From the NCBI GenBank assembly GCA_963773625.1, contig CAVZCJ010000009.1:124001-188000 (forward strand): 64,000 bases of DNA, in the 5' to 3' direction. Each line of letters starts with the position of its first letter. Positions within the stretch are counted from its first letter, which is position 1. Below are positions 53,819-63,054 of the stretch, piece by piece. Source of the stretch: DATARH01 sp963773625 (lineage in GTDB: Bacteria; Pseudomonadota; Alphaproteobacteria; ATCC43930; CGMCC-115725). The notes below the pieces were generated by a model. The model had not been told where the DNA came from. It ran no database searches and saw only the letters and a program-made list of their open reading frames with translations. Both the position numbers and the translations under genes were made by a program.

Positions 53819-55246
53819 ATGACCGACCCCGATGCCGGCGCCCGCGCGGCGCTGCGCTTGATCGGCCCCGATCCGGCGAACTGGGTGCCGGATCGGGAAG
53901 GCATCGACCACAACGTGCTGATCGTCGGCGGCGGGCAGACCGGCTGCGCCTTCGCCTTCGCGCTGCGCCGCGCGGGGATCGGCAAGGTGTCGGTGATCGA
54001 TGCCGCGCCGGATGGAGGGGCGGCGGGGATTTGGCAGACCACCGCGCGGATGAACGTGCTGCGCACGCCAAAGACGCTGGCCGGGCCGGAGCTCGGCATC
54101 GCCGCCCTTGGCTTTCAGGCGTGGTACGAGGCGCGGCATGGCGCGGAGGCCTACGCGGCGTTCGAGCGCATCCCGCGCCAGGCCTGGGTCGACTACCTCG
54201 CGTGGTATCGGGATTTCCTCGACATTCCGGTGCGCTACGGCACCCGGCTCAACCGCATCGAGCCGGTCGAGGGTTGTTTCCGCCTGCACTTCGACACCGG
54301 CGTCGAGACGACGCGGAAGATCGTCATCGCCACCGGGTTCGAGGGCAGCGGCGGCATCGCCGTGCCCGACATGCTGCGTGAATTGCCAAAGCGGCTGTGG
54401 GCGCATGCCGCCGAGGACATCGATTTCGCCGCGCTCGCCGGCAAGAAGGTCGCGGTCATCGGCGGCGCCGCCTCGGCCTTCGACGCCGCCGCGGTCGCGC
54501 TCGAAGCCGGGACGAAGTCGGTGCACCTGTTCGCCCGCCGGCCGCAACTCGCCGCGACGCCGATCAACCGCAGCCGCGGCTATCCCGGCGCCTACGACAA
54601 TTATTATTCGCTGCCGGACGCGGTGCGCTGGCATCAGGCGATCCGCTATCGCCGCGCCGGCTCGACCGCGCCGCAGGACGCGATCGAGCGGGTGCTGAAG
54701 CACGACAACTTCCACCTGCATCTCGCCGCGCCCTGGGTGTCGGCGCGGGCGGAAGAAGGCGGCATCGTCGCCGAGGCCGCCGACGGGGCGGGTTGCCTGG
54801 CGGATGGCGCGCTGACCTGGCGCTTCGATTTCGCCATCGCCGGCACCGGATACGCAGCCGACCCGACTCTGCGGCCGGAATTCGCCGAGTTCGCGCGGTA
54901 CATACTGTTGTGGCGCGATCGGTACGTGCCGCCGGCCGACGAAGAAGACCCGTTCCTCGGCGCGCACCCCTATCTCGGGCCGGGCAACGAATTCATCGAA
55001 CGCGAGCCGGGCGCGGCGCCCTATCTGAAAGACATCCACTGCTTCAACCCGGCCGGGTTCGTCAGCTTCGGCGTGCCGGTCGGCGACGTGCCGAGCATGA
55101 AACGCGGCCATCCGACTGTCACCGCGCAGATCAGCCGCGACCTGTTCCTCGCCGATATCGAGTATCACCAGCGGCGGATGACCGGCGATGTGCCGGCCGA
55201 TTTCGGCCCAGAGCTTTACGCGAAGGCGGTGTGGAAAAACGGCTAG
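53819..55246 (+). CDS. FAD/NAD(P)-dependent oxidoreductase, flavin monooxygenase-like
   Basis: This is an intact 475-residue protein with an N-terminal FAD-binding motif NVLIVGGGQTGCAFAFALRR and a second dinucleotide motif KKVAVIGGAASAFDAAAVAL at about residue 215. This two-nucleotide arrangement belongs to flavin-containing and Baeyer-Villiger-type monooxygenases, although the full FMO fingerprint FxGxxxHxxxW is not evident. ATG at 53819. Its likely role is hydroxylation or oxidation of a small organic compound, with NADPH as donor. Confidence 0.82.
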   Translation: MTDPDAGARAALRLIGPDPANWVPDREGIDHNVLIVGGGQTGCAFAFALRRAGIGKVSVIDAAPDGGAAGIWQTTARMNVLRTPKTLAGPELGIAALGFQAWYEARHGAEAYAAFERIPRQAWVDYLAWYRDFLDIPVRYGTRLNRIEPVEGCFRLHFDTGVETTRKIVIATGFEGSGGIAVPDMLRELPKRLWAHAAEDIDFAALAGKKVAVIGGAASAFDAAAVALEAGTKSVHLFARRPQLAATPINRSRGYPGAYDNYYSLPDAVRWHQAIRYRRAGSTAPQDAIERVLKHDNFHLHLAAPWVSARAEEGGIVAEAADGAGCLADGALTWRFDFAIAGTGYAADPTLRPEFAEFARYILLWRDRYVPPADEEDPFLGAHPYLGPGNEFIEREPGAAPYLKDIHCFNPAGFVSFGVPVGDVPSMKRGHPTVTAQISRDLFLADIEYHQRRMTGDVPADFGPELYAKAVWKNG

Positions 55247-55256
55247 TCAACCTTCT

Positions 55257-55339
55257 CCGCGCCCCGGCGGAAGCCGGGGTCCACTTGTCCACTGCCTCGG
55301 CGGCCGAAAAGTGGGTCCCGGCTTTCGCCGGGAAGCGAG
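55257..55339. repeat. Palindromic intergenic repeat, family B, copy 3
   Basis: CGCCCCGGCGGAAGCCGGGG and TCCCGGCTTTCGCCGGGA form the hairpins. It lies between the convergent flavoprotein and aminotransferase genes. Confidence 0.83.
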
Positions 55340-55342
55340 ACT

Positions 55343-56281
55343 TCAGGTCAGGTGCTTCAAATACTGGGCGACGAAATCGCAATCGACAAAGCGCGCGTAG
55401 GCGTCGCTGATCCGCTTCGTCACCGGGCCGGGCAGCGGCGCTTGTAGCTGGCGGCCGCCAATGCTGCGCACCGGGCAGATGCACAGGCTCGTCGAGGTCA
55501 TGAAGATCTCATCGGCGATCCCGGCATCGTAGAGGTCGAGATCGGCCTCGCGGCAGGGAATGCCGAGTTCGTCACACAATTCAATGACGGTCTCGCGGCT
55601 GATCCCCGGCAGCACGAACTCGCTGCGCGGGGTCGACACCTCGCCGTCGCGGACGAGGAAGATGTTGCTGCCGATCCCCTCGGAGAGATGCCCGTTATGG
55701 TCGAGCAGCACCGACCACGCTTCGGGATCTTGAGCTTTCGCCTGAAGATCGGCCTGTATCAGATTGAGATAGTTGTGGGTTTTCGCGCGCGGGCTCAGCG
55801 CCTCCGGGGCGGTGCGGCGGATCGGCGGGACGACGATGTCGATGCCGTCGCGGAACAGTCGCGCCCGCTTAGCGAGCGGCAGCGGGATGCATTCGACGAT
55901 GACGGTCGGGCCGGTATCCTCCCAGCCCTCGTCGCCGACCGCGTCGACCCCGCGCGACACCCGCTGCGCCAGCCAGAAATCGGTGTCTGGGGTGAGGAAA
56001 TGCGCGTTACGCGCCAGCACCTCCTCGCTGATCCCGACCATCTCTTGCGGCGACAGGCCAGGGTCGATGCGCAAATATTTGAGCGAGCGATAGAAGCGGC
56101 CGACATGTTCCTTGAGTTTGAACGGACGGCCGTGAAACGTCCTGGTCATGTCGAACGCGGCGTCGCCGTATTTGAACCCGCGGTCGCGGAACGGGATCAG
56201 CACCTCGCGCTCGGGCACGATGCGCCCGTTGAAGTACGCCACGCGCTGATTGCCCTGGGGATTGGCGCGATTATCGCTCAT
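55343..56281 (-). CDS. Class IV aminotransferase (branched-chain/D-amino-acid aminotransferase family)
   Basis: This protein of 312 residues has the fold-type IV PLP motifs: VLIPFRDRGFKYGDAAFDMT, the lysine in SPRAKTHNYLNLIQADLQAK, the EGIGSNIFLVRDG loop and FMTSTSLCICPVRSIGGRQL. Members are BCAT, D-amino-acid aminotransferase or 4-amino-4-deoxychorismate lyase. The cysteine-containing C-terminal motif leaves specificity open. Its ATG overlaps the stop of the upstream class III aminotransferase, so both are expressed together, an unusual pairing of fold types. Confidence 0.88.
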   Translation of the reverse strand: MSDNRANPQGNQRVAYFNGRIVPEREVLIPFRDRGFKYGDAAFDMTRTFHGRPFKLKEHVGRFYRSLKYLRIDPGLSPQEMVGISEEVLARNAHFLTPDTDFWLAQRVSRGVDAVGDEGWEDTGPTVIVECIPLPLAKRARLFRDGIDIVVPPIRRTAPEALSPRAKTHNYLNLIQADLQAKAQDPEAWSVLLDHNGHLSEGIGSNIFLVRDGEVSTPRSEFVLPGISRETVIELCDELGIPCREADLDLYDAGIADEIFMTSTSLCICPVRSIGGRQLQAPLPGPVTKRISDAYARFVDCDFVAQYLKHLT

Positions 56282-57601
56282 TGCACGCCTCCGAACAGCG
56301 GCGCGCGGGTCTCGGCGAACTCCTCGACCGCGCCGACCAGGTGGTCGCCGTCGGCGTCGTCGAGCGCGATCGACAGCGCCATCATCCCCCGCTTGGCGAA
56401 CCAGATGCCGCGCGCGGTCAGGTCGAAATAGAACAGCTCCAACAACCCGGCATGGCCCTTGGCGGCGTCGGCGGCGTTGCGGATGTCGCCGCCGCGCATG
56501 TGCACGCCGATCATCGAGCCAATGCCGGTGAACTGCATTGTCAGCCCTTTGCGTCGGACGACGGCGTTGAGCCGTTCGCGCAGCCCGTCGCCCCAGTCGT
56601 TGAGCTTGCTGCGCCGCCGCCGGCGTGTAGACTTCGGTGAGGCCGACATAACCGGCGTTCATCGTCAGCACATTGTTGTTGAAGGTGCCGGCGTGCTGAA
56701 ACCCGTTCTTGTTGCGCGGGTCGAACCATTCCATCAGATCGGTGCGCCCGCCGAACGCGCCAAAACTCATGCCGCCGCCGACATATTTGCCGAGGGTCGT
56801 CATGTCCGGATTGATGTCGTGCACCTCCTGCAAGCCGCCCGGCGCGAGGCGCGAGGTCATCACCTCGTCGAAAATGAGGATCGCGCCGGTCTCGCTCGCC
56901 AGGGCGCGCAGCTCGGCGAGAAATTCGCGGGTCGCCGGGATGCACCCGCCGCCCCCGAGCATCGGCTCGATCAGGATTGCCGCGAGGTCGCCTTTGTGCG
57001 GCGCGACCAGCGCGCGCACCGCCTCGATGTCGTTGTAGGTGGCCATCAGATAGTCGAACGGCGCGTTGATCGGGCTGCCCTTGCCGCGGAAATAAAAGAC
57101 GCCGCCGTGATAGCCGCCGTGGAACACCAAAATCTTGGTCTTGCCGGTGATGGCGCGCGCGGCGAGCACCGCCATCAAATTCGCCTCGGTGCCCGAATTG
57201 GTGAAGCGCACCAGCTCGATCGAGGGGAAACGGTCGCAGATCGCCTGGGCGAACTTGGCCTCGGCCGCGCCATGCGCGCCGAAATTGATGCCGCCGTCGA
57301 GCGCGGCGTCGATCGCCTTCCTGATGACGGGGTGCGAGTGCCCATAGAGCCCGGCGGTGAATTCGCTGAGGAAATCGGCGTATTCGTGGCCGTCGGCGTC
57401 CCACAAATGCGCGCCCTCGCCCTTGACCATGGTGAGCGGGAACGGCTCGGCATAGATCGCCGAGCGGGTGTTGCCGCCGGGCAAGGCCTCGCACGCCTTC
57501 TCGTAGAGCGCGCGGCTCTTGGGGTTGCGGGCGGCGTATTGTTCCTCCGCTTCGCGGAGCGCGGCATCGATGTCGATATTGGCGGGACGTGGGTCAGGCA
57601 T
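56278..57601 (-). CDS. Class III aminotransferase, glutamate-1-semialdehyde aminomutase-like (one frame break)
   Basis: This protein of about 440 residues has the hemL-like features SRALYEKACEALPGGNTRSA, VRFTNSGTEANLMAVLAARA, ILVFHGGYHGGVFYF and the PLP lysine in TTLGKYVGGGMSFGAFGG. One extra base near 56615 separates TEVYTPAAAQ from LNDWGDGLRERLNAVVRRKG and the C-terminus. It is probably a transaminase or aminomutase of an amino acid rather than the tetrapyrrole enzyme, since it sits in a catabolic cluster. Without the extra base the frame would end at 56278 instead of running on into the next gene. Confidence 0.87.
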
Positions 57602-57652
57602 GGTCGGTCCTTTCGCCGACCCGTTTTACCAGACCCCGGCCGGGCCGCACCC

Positions 57653-57754
57653 GGATTTGCTGCTGAAACAGCTCATCAGCAGCAAATCCCCACCCAGCCT
57701 GTTCCGCCTGATCTCTGCTGGAAATTATCAGGCGAGCGGAAGCCGCAGCGGAAC
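57653..57754. promoter_or_regulatory. Set of inverted repeats in divergent region
   Basis: A perfect 13-bp inverted repeat GGATTTGCTGCTG / CAGCAGCAAATCC (57653-57665 and 57677-57689) is followed by GTTCCGC (57701) / GCGGAAC (57748) enclosing CGCCTGAT (57705) / ATCAGGCG (57727). They lie in the 277-base gap between the class III aminotransferase and the HEPN-like gene, with no gene between. The layout suggests two regulator sites for the divergent pair. Confidence 0.6.
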
Positions 57755-57878
57755 ATGGCGGGGTGTGTAACACGCCTTTCCGGCGGTTTTAGGGCGATGT
57801 CGCGCAGCCGGAGCGCTATCATCGCAACGGTTGCGCGAGGAGCCCGGTGGCGGAGCGCGTCGAGCAGCAGGCGGTGGA

Positions 57879-58574
57879 ATGGCAATATCTCAGGCGATCG
57901 GGATCGACATGCCGCTGGACTTTGCCACCGACGCGCACAACTCGGTCGTTCAACGCCTCGGAAAGTATCAGAAGAATAACGCTGAAATATGGTCGGAGTT
58001 GGCCGGAGGCTGGAACGCTGTCGCTCATCGGTTCAATACGATGGCCAATGCGGATCAAAAATATACCGCGTCGTTGAAATTAGCTGGTTCGGCTGCGCCG
58101 CCAGACCATCGCGTAATCCAAGAAGAGGCGTTATTTGCCTTCTTTGTAGCAGGCTACGCTGCACTCGAAAGCCTCGGATATGCCGCGTTCGCGATGGGAG
58201 CGCTGCTACGGCCCGCCGACTTTCCGATGGTAACGCCTGCGAACCGTCGAGCTGTCACCCCCAATGCGGCACTGAGCAAGTTCTCCCTCTGCTTTCCAGG
58301 GACACAAATCGAGACGAGACTCTCTGCCCTCATCGTGGATCCCAACTTCAAGCGATGGGGCTTGATTAGAAACGTTCTTGCGCATCGTTCCGCACCCGCA
58401 CGCCACCATCACATGAGCGTCGGCAGCCAAGCACCGCACAAGACGGAATGGGAGATATCTGGCGGCCTTACGATAGACGATCGGACGACCTCGAAAGAGC
58501 GCCCGTGGCTTGCCACGATGCTAGCTGGCTGCCTCGAAGCGACGGCGGACTTCGCGAGAGCGAATTTTCCCTAG
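57879..58574 (+). CDS. HEPN-like hypothetical protein
   Basis: This protein of 231 residues is unlike its neighbours: lower GC, helical, no catabolic motif. It contains LIRNVLAHRS at about residues 165-175, an R-N-x3-H motif of the type seen in HEPN RNases and Abi/toxin proteins. Before that lies a hydrophobic helical segment (FFVAGYAALESLGYAAFAMG). The true N-terminus may begin further upstream at GTG 57847 in another frame (ERVEQQAVEWQYL), if one base is in error. The HEPN reading is a motif-level guess; a helical signalling or defence protein is also possible. Confidence 0.5.
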   Translation: MAISQAIGIDMPLDFATDAHNSVVQRLGKYQKNNAEIWSELAGGWNAVAHRFNTMANADQKYTASLKLAGSAAPPDHRVIQEEALFAFFVAGYAALESLGYAAFAMGALLRPADFPMVTPANRRAVTPNAALSKFSLCFPGTQIETRLSALIVDPNFKRWGLIRNVLAHRSAPARHHHMSVGSQAPHKTEWEISGGLTIDDRTTSKERPWLATMLAGCLEATADFARANFP

Positions 58575-58590
58575 TTTCAGGGGACCGAAG

Positions 58591-59584
58591 CTATCCCGTA
58601 TACGCCCGCCTTCCGTGGTCGCGCAGCCAGAGGCGAACGAGGTGGCGGCGGCGGTCGGGGTCGGGCCAGTCCTCGAACTCGGTGCGGCTGTGGCCGAGGG
58701 TGCGGTTGTCGACGAACTGGATCTCGCCCGGCGCGAACTCGAAATCGACCGCGACGCCGGGCTCCTCGAAAATCTCCAGAGTCGCGGCGACGGCGGCGGC
58801 GCCCTCGTTATCGACCGGCTCGCCCCTCAGCGCGTAGCCGCCCCTGATCTGGTGGTGGCTGAAGCGCGAGCGCAGCTCCCCACGGGTCAAGCCCGTGGGC
58901 TGATGGTCTACACCCGCCTCGAATACCGGGGCGCAGAAAATCTCCTCCTCGCCGGGGAAGAACTCCTTCTGGCGATCGAACCAGAACGGCTCGTAGAGCC
59001 GCGGCAGCAACTCGGGATGCCGCGCCAGCAGCGCGTTGTGCACGGTGTGAAAGCTCAAGACGCGGCTGACCCCGCCCGATTTGGCGGTTTTGAGGCACAA
59101 GAGGCCGACGATCTCCGGGCGGAGTCGTGTTGTAGGCGTTGTCGATATGGAAGCGGATTTCGATGTTGGTCTTGTCGGGGCGGATGCCCGAGCCGGGCAG
59201 CGCCTGCTGGCCGGTGTCGTGGACATCGTAGATCATCGTGCCGTCGAGCTTTTGCGCCACCGGGCGCATCACCATCGAGGAGAGCAGCCAGTAGACGGTC
59301 TCCGCCTCTGGCTTCGACATCTCCTCGACCGGGAGCCGGTCGACCACCGCGAAGCGCACCCCCTGCTTCAGGATACGCCGCGCCTTGGCCATCGCCGCAT
59401 GGCAATGGGTCATGTCGAAATCGGCCGGGCTGCGCAAGATCGTCGGCAGCGGATGGGCGCGCACCTCGTCGACGACGCGGCGGATTTCGTCGAGGCACGC
59501 GGCGTCGAGCGCAACGCGGTAGTCCTCGGGGCGAATATCGGCGGCGCGCCAGGCGCTGGGGCCTTCGATCGGGTGGTCGAGCAT
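58591..59584 (-). CDS. TauD/TfdA-like dioxygenase (one frame break)
   Basis: This protein of about 330 residues has HxD in RFHIDNAYNTTP, a distal histidine in DNRTLGHSRTEF and the arginine in RRRHLVRLWLRDHGR, the iron and 2-oxoglutarate set of the family. One extra base near 59119 separates the HxD region from EIVGLLCLKTAKSGGVSRVL. It is more remote from TauD than the protein at 50122 and resembles the CAS/gamma-butyrobetaine-hydroxylase-like branch. It converges on the HEPN-like gene. Confidence 0.85.
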
Positions 59585-59649
59585 GCGAAGCCTCGCTCGC
59601 TGTGACCGGCTGAAAATAGGCCCGAGCCAGAAGCCAGGCAATCGGCGCC

Positions 59650-60048
59650 TCAGCCCGGGTGCGAGAAGCTCACATGGGCGGCGACAATGCGCCAGCCCTC
59701 GGGAAAGCGAACCCAGCTCTGCTGCTGGCGGCCAAGGCTCGGCTGCCCGGGGCGCAGAAACTCGGTCGAGGCGGTGGCGAAATCGCGCCCGAAGGTGGTG
59801 ATGACCGTGTTGCGGATCGAGCGCCGCACCGGCGGCGTGCGCGCCGAGCGAAACGCGGCGATCTGCGCGTGGCCGTAAAGCTCCTCGCCGATGCCGAAGC
59901 GCAGCGTGTAGGGCGCATCACGGAACAGCTCGTTGAGCACCGCGACATCGTTGGCGTTGAGCGCTTCCTCATAGCGGGCGAAGGCAGCGCAGACCTCGGC
60001 ATGCACCCGGGGAATGTCGATCGCCAGCCCCTCAACCTCACTCGACAT
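59650..60048 (-). CDS. HpxZ-like SnoaL-fold protein (DUF3225)
   Basis: This protein of 132 residues has the NTF2/SnoaL-type pattern CAAFARYEEALNANDVAVLN followed by TLRFGIGEELYGHAQIAAFR and SWVRFPEGWRIVAAHVSF. HpxZ is the oxalurate-catabolism accessory protein of purine degradation, but amidase HpxK/HpxW genes are not next to it here, so that role is uncertain. It is 65 bases upstream of the dioxygenase start. Confidence 0.75.
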   Translation of the reverse strand: MSSEVEGLAIDIPRVHAEVCAAFARYEEALNANDVAVLNELFRDAPYTLRFGIGEELYGHAQIAAFRSARTPPVRRSIRNTVITTFGRDFATASTEFLRPGQPSLGRQQQSWVRFPEGWRIVAAHVSFSHPG

Positions 60049-60076
60049 CGGTCAACTCGCGACGGTTCGGCGACCC

Positions 60077-62854
60077 TTATCCACTATTTCGCAGTCCGGC
60101 GGCGATGCCGTTGATGGTCAAGTGGATGCCGGTGACGACGTCCTCGCCGGCGTCGCCCGCCCGATAGCGTTTCAACAGCTCGATCTGCATGTGGTTGAGC
60201 GGGTCCATGTAGGGGAACCGGTTGCGGATCGAGCGGGCGAGCAGCGGGTTGGTTTCGAGCAGTTGGTTCTGCCCCATGATCACGAGCAGCGCCTCGATCG
60301 AGGCACTCCACTCGGCGCGCAGCCGGGCGAAGATGCGCTCGCGCAACTCGACGTCCGACACCAGCTCGGCATAACGCGAGGCGATGGCGATGTCGCTCTT
60401 CGCCAGCACCATGTCCATGTTCGAAAGCAGCATCTGGAAGAACGGCCACTCGCGACACATCGCCTGGAGCGTGTCGATGCCATCGCCGGGATGCGCGTCA
60501 CGCCACGCCTGGACGGCGCTGCCGAACCCGTACCAGCCGGGCAGCATCAGGCGCATCTGCGCCCAGCTGAACACCCAGGGGATGGCGCGCAAATCCTCGA
60601 TCTTCTCCGATGGCTTTCGCGATGCCGGCCGGCTGCCGATGTTGAGATTGGCGATCTCGCCGACCACCGTCGCCTCGCGGAAGAAGCGGACGAAACCGTC
60701 GGTCTCGTAAACGAGCGCGCGGTAGGCGCGATAGGCGTCGGCCGATAGCTGCGCCATCGCGTCGAGGTATTCAGGGCGCGGCGCCGCCGCCTCCGGCCGC
60801 AGCAGTGTCGCCTCCAAGGTCGCCGCGGCAAGGATTTCAAGGTTGCGGCGGCCCAGTTCGCCGTTCGAATACTTGCTGGCGATGACCTCGCCCTGCTCGG
60901 TGATGCGGATCGCGCCCTGCACCGCGCCCGGCGGCTGGGCGAGGACCGCCTGGTAGCTCGGGCCGCCGCCGCGGCCGACCGAGCCGCCACGCCCGTGGAA
61001 CAGCCGCAACCCGATATCGTGGTGAGCGAAGACATCGACCAGCGCGATCTCGGCCTTGTAAAGCTCCCAGCCCGAGGTCAGAAAGCCGCCATCCTTGTTG
61101 CTGTCCGAATAGCCGAGCATCACTTCCTGGATGCGCCCACGGCTTTCGAGCAGCCGCGCGTAATCGGGGAGGCTCAGCACCGCCTCCATCACGCCGCCGC
61201 AGCTCCGCAGATCCTCGATGGTCTCGAAGAGCGGCACGATATCGAGGTCGAGCTTCTGCTCGCGCGGGTGCAGCAGCCCCGCCTCCTTGAGCAGCACGGC
61301 GACTTCGAGCAGGTCGGAGACGCTGGTCGCCATCGAGATGACATAACGCGGCACGGATGCCAGCCCGTAGCGGCGATGCGCGTCGGCGGTGGCGCGCAGA
61401 ATCGCGAGCTCGCCGGCGGTCTCGGCCGAATAGGGCAGGAACTCGGAGGCAAGCGGACGCGGCGAAGCGATCTCGGTGCGCAACAGCGCGACCCGCGCGT
61501 CCTCGTCGAGACCGAGGTAATTCGTGCCCGGCACCGCCTGCTCAAACAGTTCGCCGACGACCCGCTCGTGCACGACCGAATTCTGACGCAGATCGATCGC
61601 GGCGAGGTGGAAGCCGAAGACATCGACCGCGCGGCGCAAATCGCGGAGCCGGCCTTTGGCCAGCAGTGCCGACCGATTGGCGATCAGCGAATTGGCGATG
61701 ATCGTCAGATCGGCCAGCAATTCGGCACCATTGACGTAGGGCGGCGCGCTGCCGACCGGATGCGCCGGCGGCTCGACATGGTCGAGCGCCCGCATGGTCG
61801 CCGCGAGCCGTGCGTAGATACCGGTGATCGCTTTCCGGTAGGGCTCATAGCGGCGATAGGCGGAGCGGTCGGGCGAACGGGCCGCCAGCTCGGAGAGCGA
61901 GGGCGCGACATCGATCAGCCTGCCGTCGAGCGACAGCTCGGCGCCGAGCGCTTGCAGTTCGGCGAGATAATGGCGCAGCGCCTTGGCGCTCTGCAGCCGC
62001 AGCGCTTCCTTCAACACGGCCGCGTCGACGAAGGGATTGCCGTCGCGGTCGCCGCCGATCCAGCTGCCCATGCGCAGGAACGACGGCAACCCGCCATTGA
62101 CGCCGACCCCCTTGGCCTCGAGCTCGGCTTCGAGATCGGCGTAGAAATGCGGCAGCTGTCGCAAGAAGGTGTAATCGTAATAGGCAAGCCCGTTATTGAC
62201 TTCATCGACGACGCGCAGCCGGTTGCCGCGCAACAGATTGGTCTGCCACAGCGTCAGGATGGCGCGGCGCAGGGCGGTCTCGTTGGCGGCGGTCTCGCTC
62301 GCAGTCAGCGGATGCAGGTCGCGCTCGGCGAGCAGCTCGGCGACCTCCATCTCACGGTCGATCATGCTCTTGCGCCGCACCTCGGTCGGATGTGCGGTCA
62401 GCACCGGCACGACCATCGCACCGGCGAAGAAAGCGCGCAGCCGCTCAGGGCTGATGCCGGCGTCGCGCGCGGCGGACAGCGCATGCGCCATCGTACCCTC
62501 GCGCGGCGACGCCAAGGTACCCAGGGGGGTGAAGGCATGCGCGCGGCCACGGCGGATATGGTGCTGATCCTCGGCGATATTGGCGAGATGCGAGAAAAAG
62601 CCAAACGCGCGGATGATCTGAATCGCCTCGTCGCGCGGCAGCGCATTGAGCGTGCGCTCGAGCTCCTCGCGCGCGGCGCCGTCCTCATCGCGGCGAAAGC
62701 GGATCGAGCTCTGGCGGATGCGCTCGACGGTCTCGAACGCGGCGTTGCCCTTCTGCTGGCGCACGGTGTCGCCAAGGATACGGCCGAGCAGCCGGATGTC
62801 CTCGCGCAGCGGCAAATCCTTGTCTTCGCTGTCCCTGGCCTCGGAGATCGACAT
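60077..62854 (-). CDS. ppc: Phosphoenolpyruvate carboxylase
   Basis: This is an intact 925-residue enzyme that carboxylates PEP to oxaloacetate. VVPVLTAHPTEVRRKSMIDR contains the catalytic histidine, GYSDSNKDGGF and LFHGRGGSVGRGGGPSYQ the active-site loops, and the terminal GIAAGLRNSG the family's C-terminal signature. ATG at 62854 gives MSISEARDSEDKD. It feeds the TCA cycle, which supplies precursors for the pathways here, but no operon partner is seen. The 200 bases between it and the small gene at 63055 show no gene. Confidence 0.97.
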   Translation of the reverse strand: MSISEARDSEDKDLPLREDIRLLGRILGDTVRQQKGNAAFETVERIRQSSIRFRRDEDGAAREELERTLNALPRDEAIQIIRAFGFFSHLANIAEDQHHIRRGRAHAFTPLGTLASPREGTMAHALSAARDAGISPERLRAFFAGAMVVPVLTAHPTEVRRKSMIDREMEVAELLAERDLHPLTASETAANETALRRAILTLWQTNLLRGNRLRVVDEVNNGLAYYDYTFLRQLPHFYADLEAELEAKGVGVNGGLPSFLRMGSWIGGDRDGNPFVDAAVLKEALRLQSAKALRHYLAELQALGAELSLDGRLIDVAPSLSELAARSPDRSAYRRYEPYRKAITGIYARLAATMRALDHVEPPAHPVGSAPPYVNGAELLADLTIIANSLIANRSALLAKGRLRDLRRAVDVFGFHLAAIDLRQNSVVHERVVGELFEQAVPGTNYLGLDEDARVALLRTEIASPRPLASEFLPYSAETAGELAILRATADAHRRYGLASVPRYVISMATSVSDLLEVAVLLKEAGLLHPREQKLDLDIVPLFETIEDLRSCGGVMEAVLSLPDYARLLESRGRIQEVMLGYSDSNKDGGFLTSGWELYKAEIALVDVFAHHDIGLRLFHGRGGSVGRGGGPSYQAVLAQPPGAVQGAIRITEQGEVIASKYSNGELGRRNLEILAAATLEATLLRPEAAAPRPEYLDAMAQLSADAYRAYRALVYETDGFVRFFREATVVGEIANLNIGSRPASRKPSEKIEDLRAIPWVFSWAQMRLMLPGWYGFGSAVQAWRDAHPGDGIDTLQAMCREWPFFQMLLSNMDMVLAKSDIAIASRYAELVSDVELRERIFARLRAEWSASIEALLVIMGQNQLLETNPLLARSIRNRFPYMDPLNHMQIELLKRYRAGDAGEDVVTGIHLTINGIAAGLRNSG

Positions 62855-63054
62855 GGGGGCTCTCCTGCGACGCCTCAACCGACTAGCAAAAGCTCGGCCA
62901 AAGCGAGGGGACCGCTCGATTCGCCGGTGGATTGTCCTCCATACTGATCCGGCGGGCGTCTAACCGCGCGCCTTCGCGGGAGTTTTCGCCCGCCAATTTT
63001 GGGATGGGGCGCCTTCTGATATCGATCCCCGGCGACTTCGGTGGGGAGCGATTG

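Noticed and set aside
51961..54099. A 712-residue minus-strand frame across the D-aminoacylase-like gene
   Set aside because: The opposite strand encodes a complete, motif-rich amidohydrolase. This frame is the usual high-GC shadow.
55343..57601. A single 752-residue fused double aminotransferase
   Set aside because: The long frame arises from one extra base near 56615. Correcting it restores a stop overlapping the ATG of the second enzyme.
59650..60048. A complete allantoin/oxalurate operon around the HpxZ-like gene
   Set aside because: No amidohydrolase or carbamoyltransferase gene of purine degradation is adjacent, and the neighbours are ppc and a dioxygenase.
60995..62947. A 650-residue reading frame antisense to ppc
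   Set aside because: It is the mirror of a GC-rich coding frame. The minus-strand ppc is fully conserved and the antisense product has no recognisable domain.
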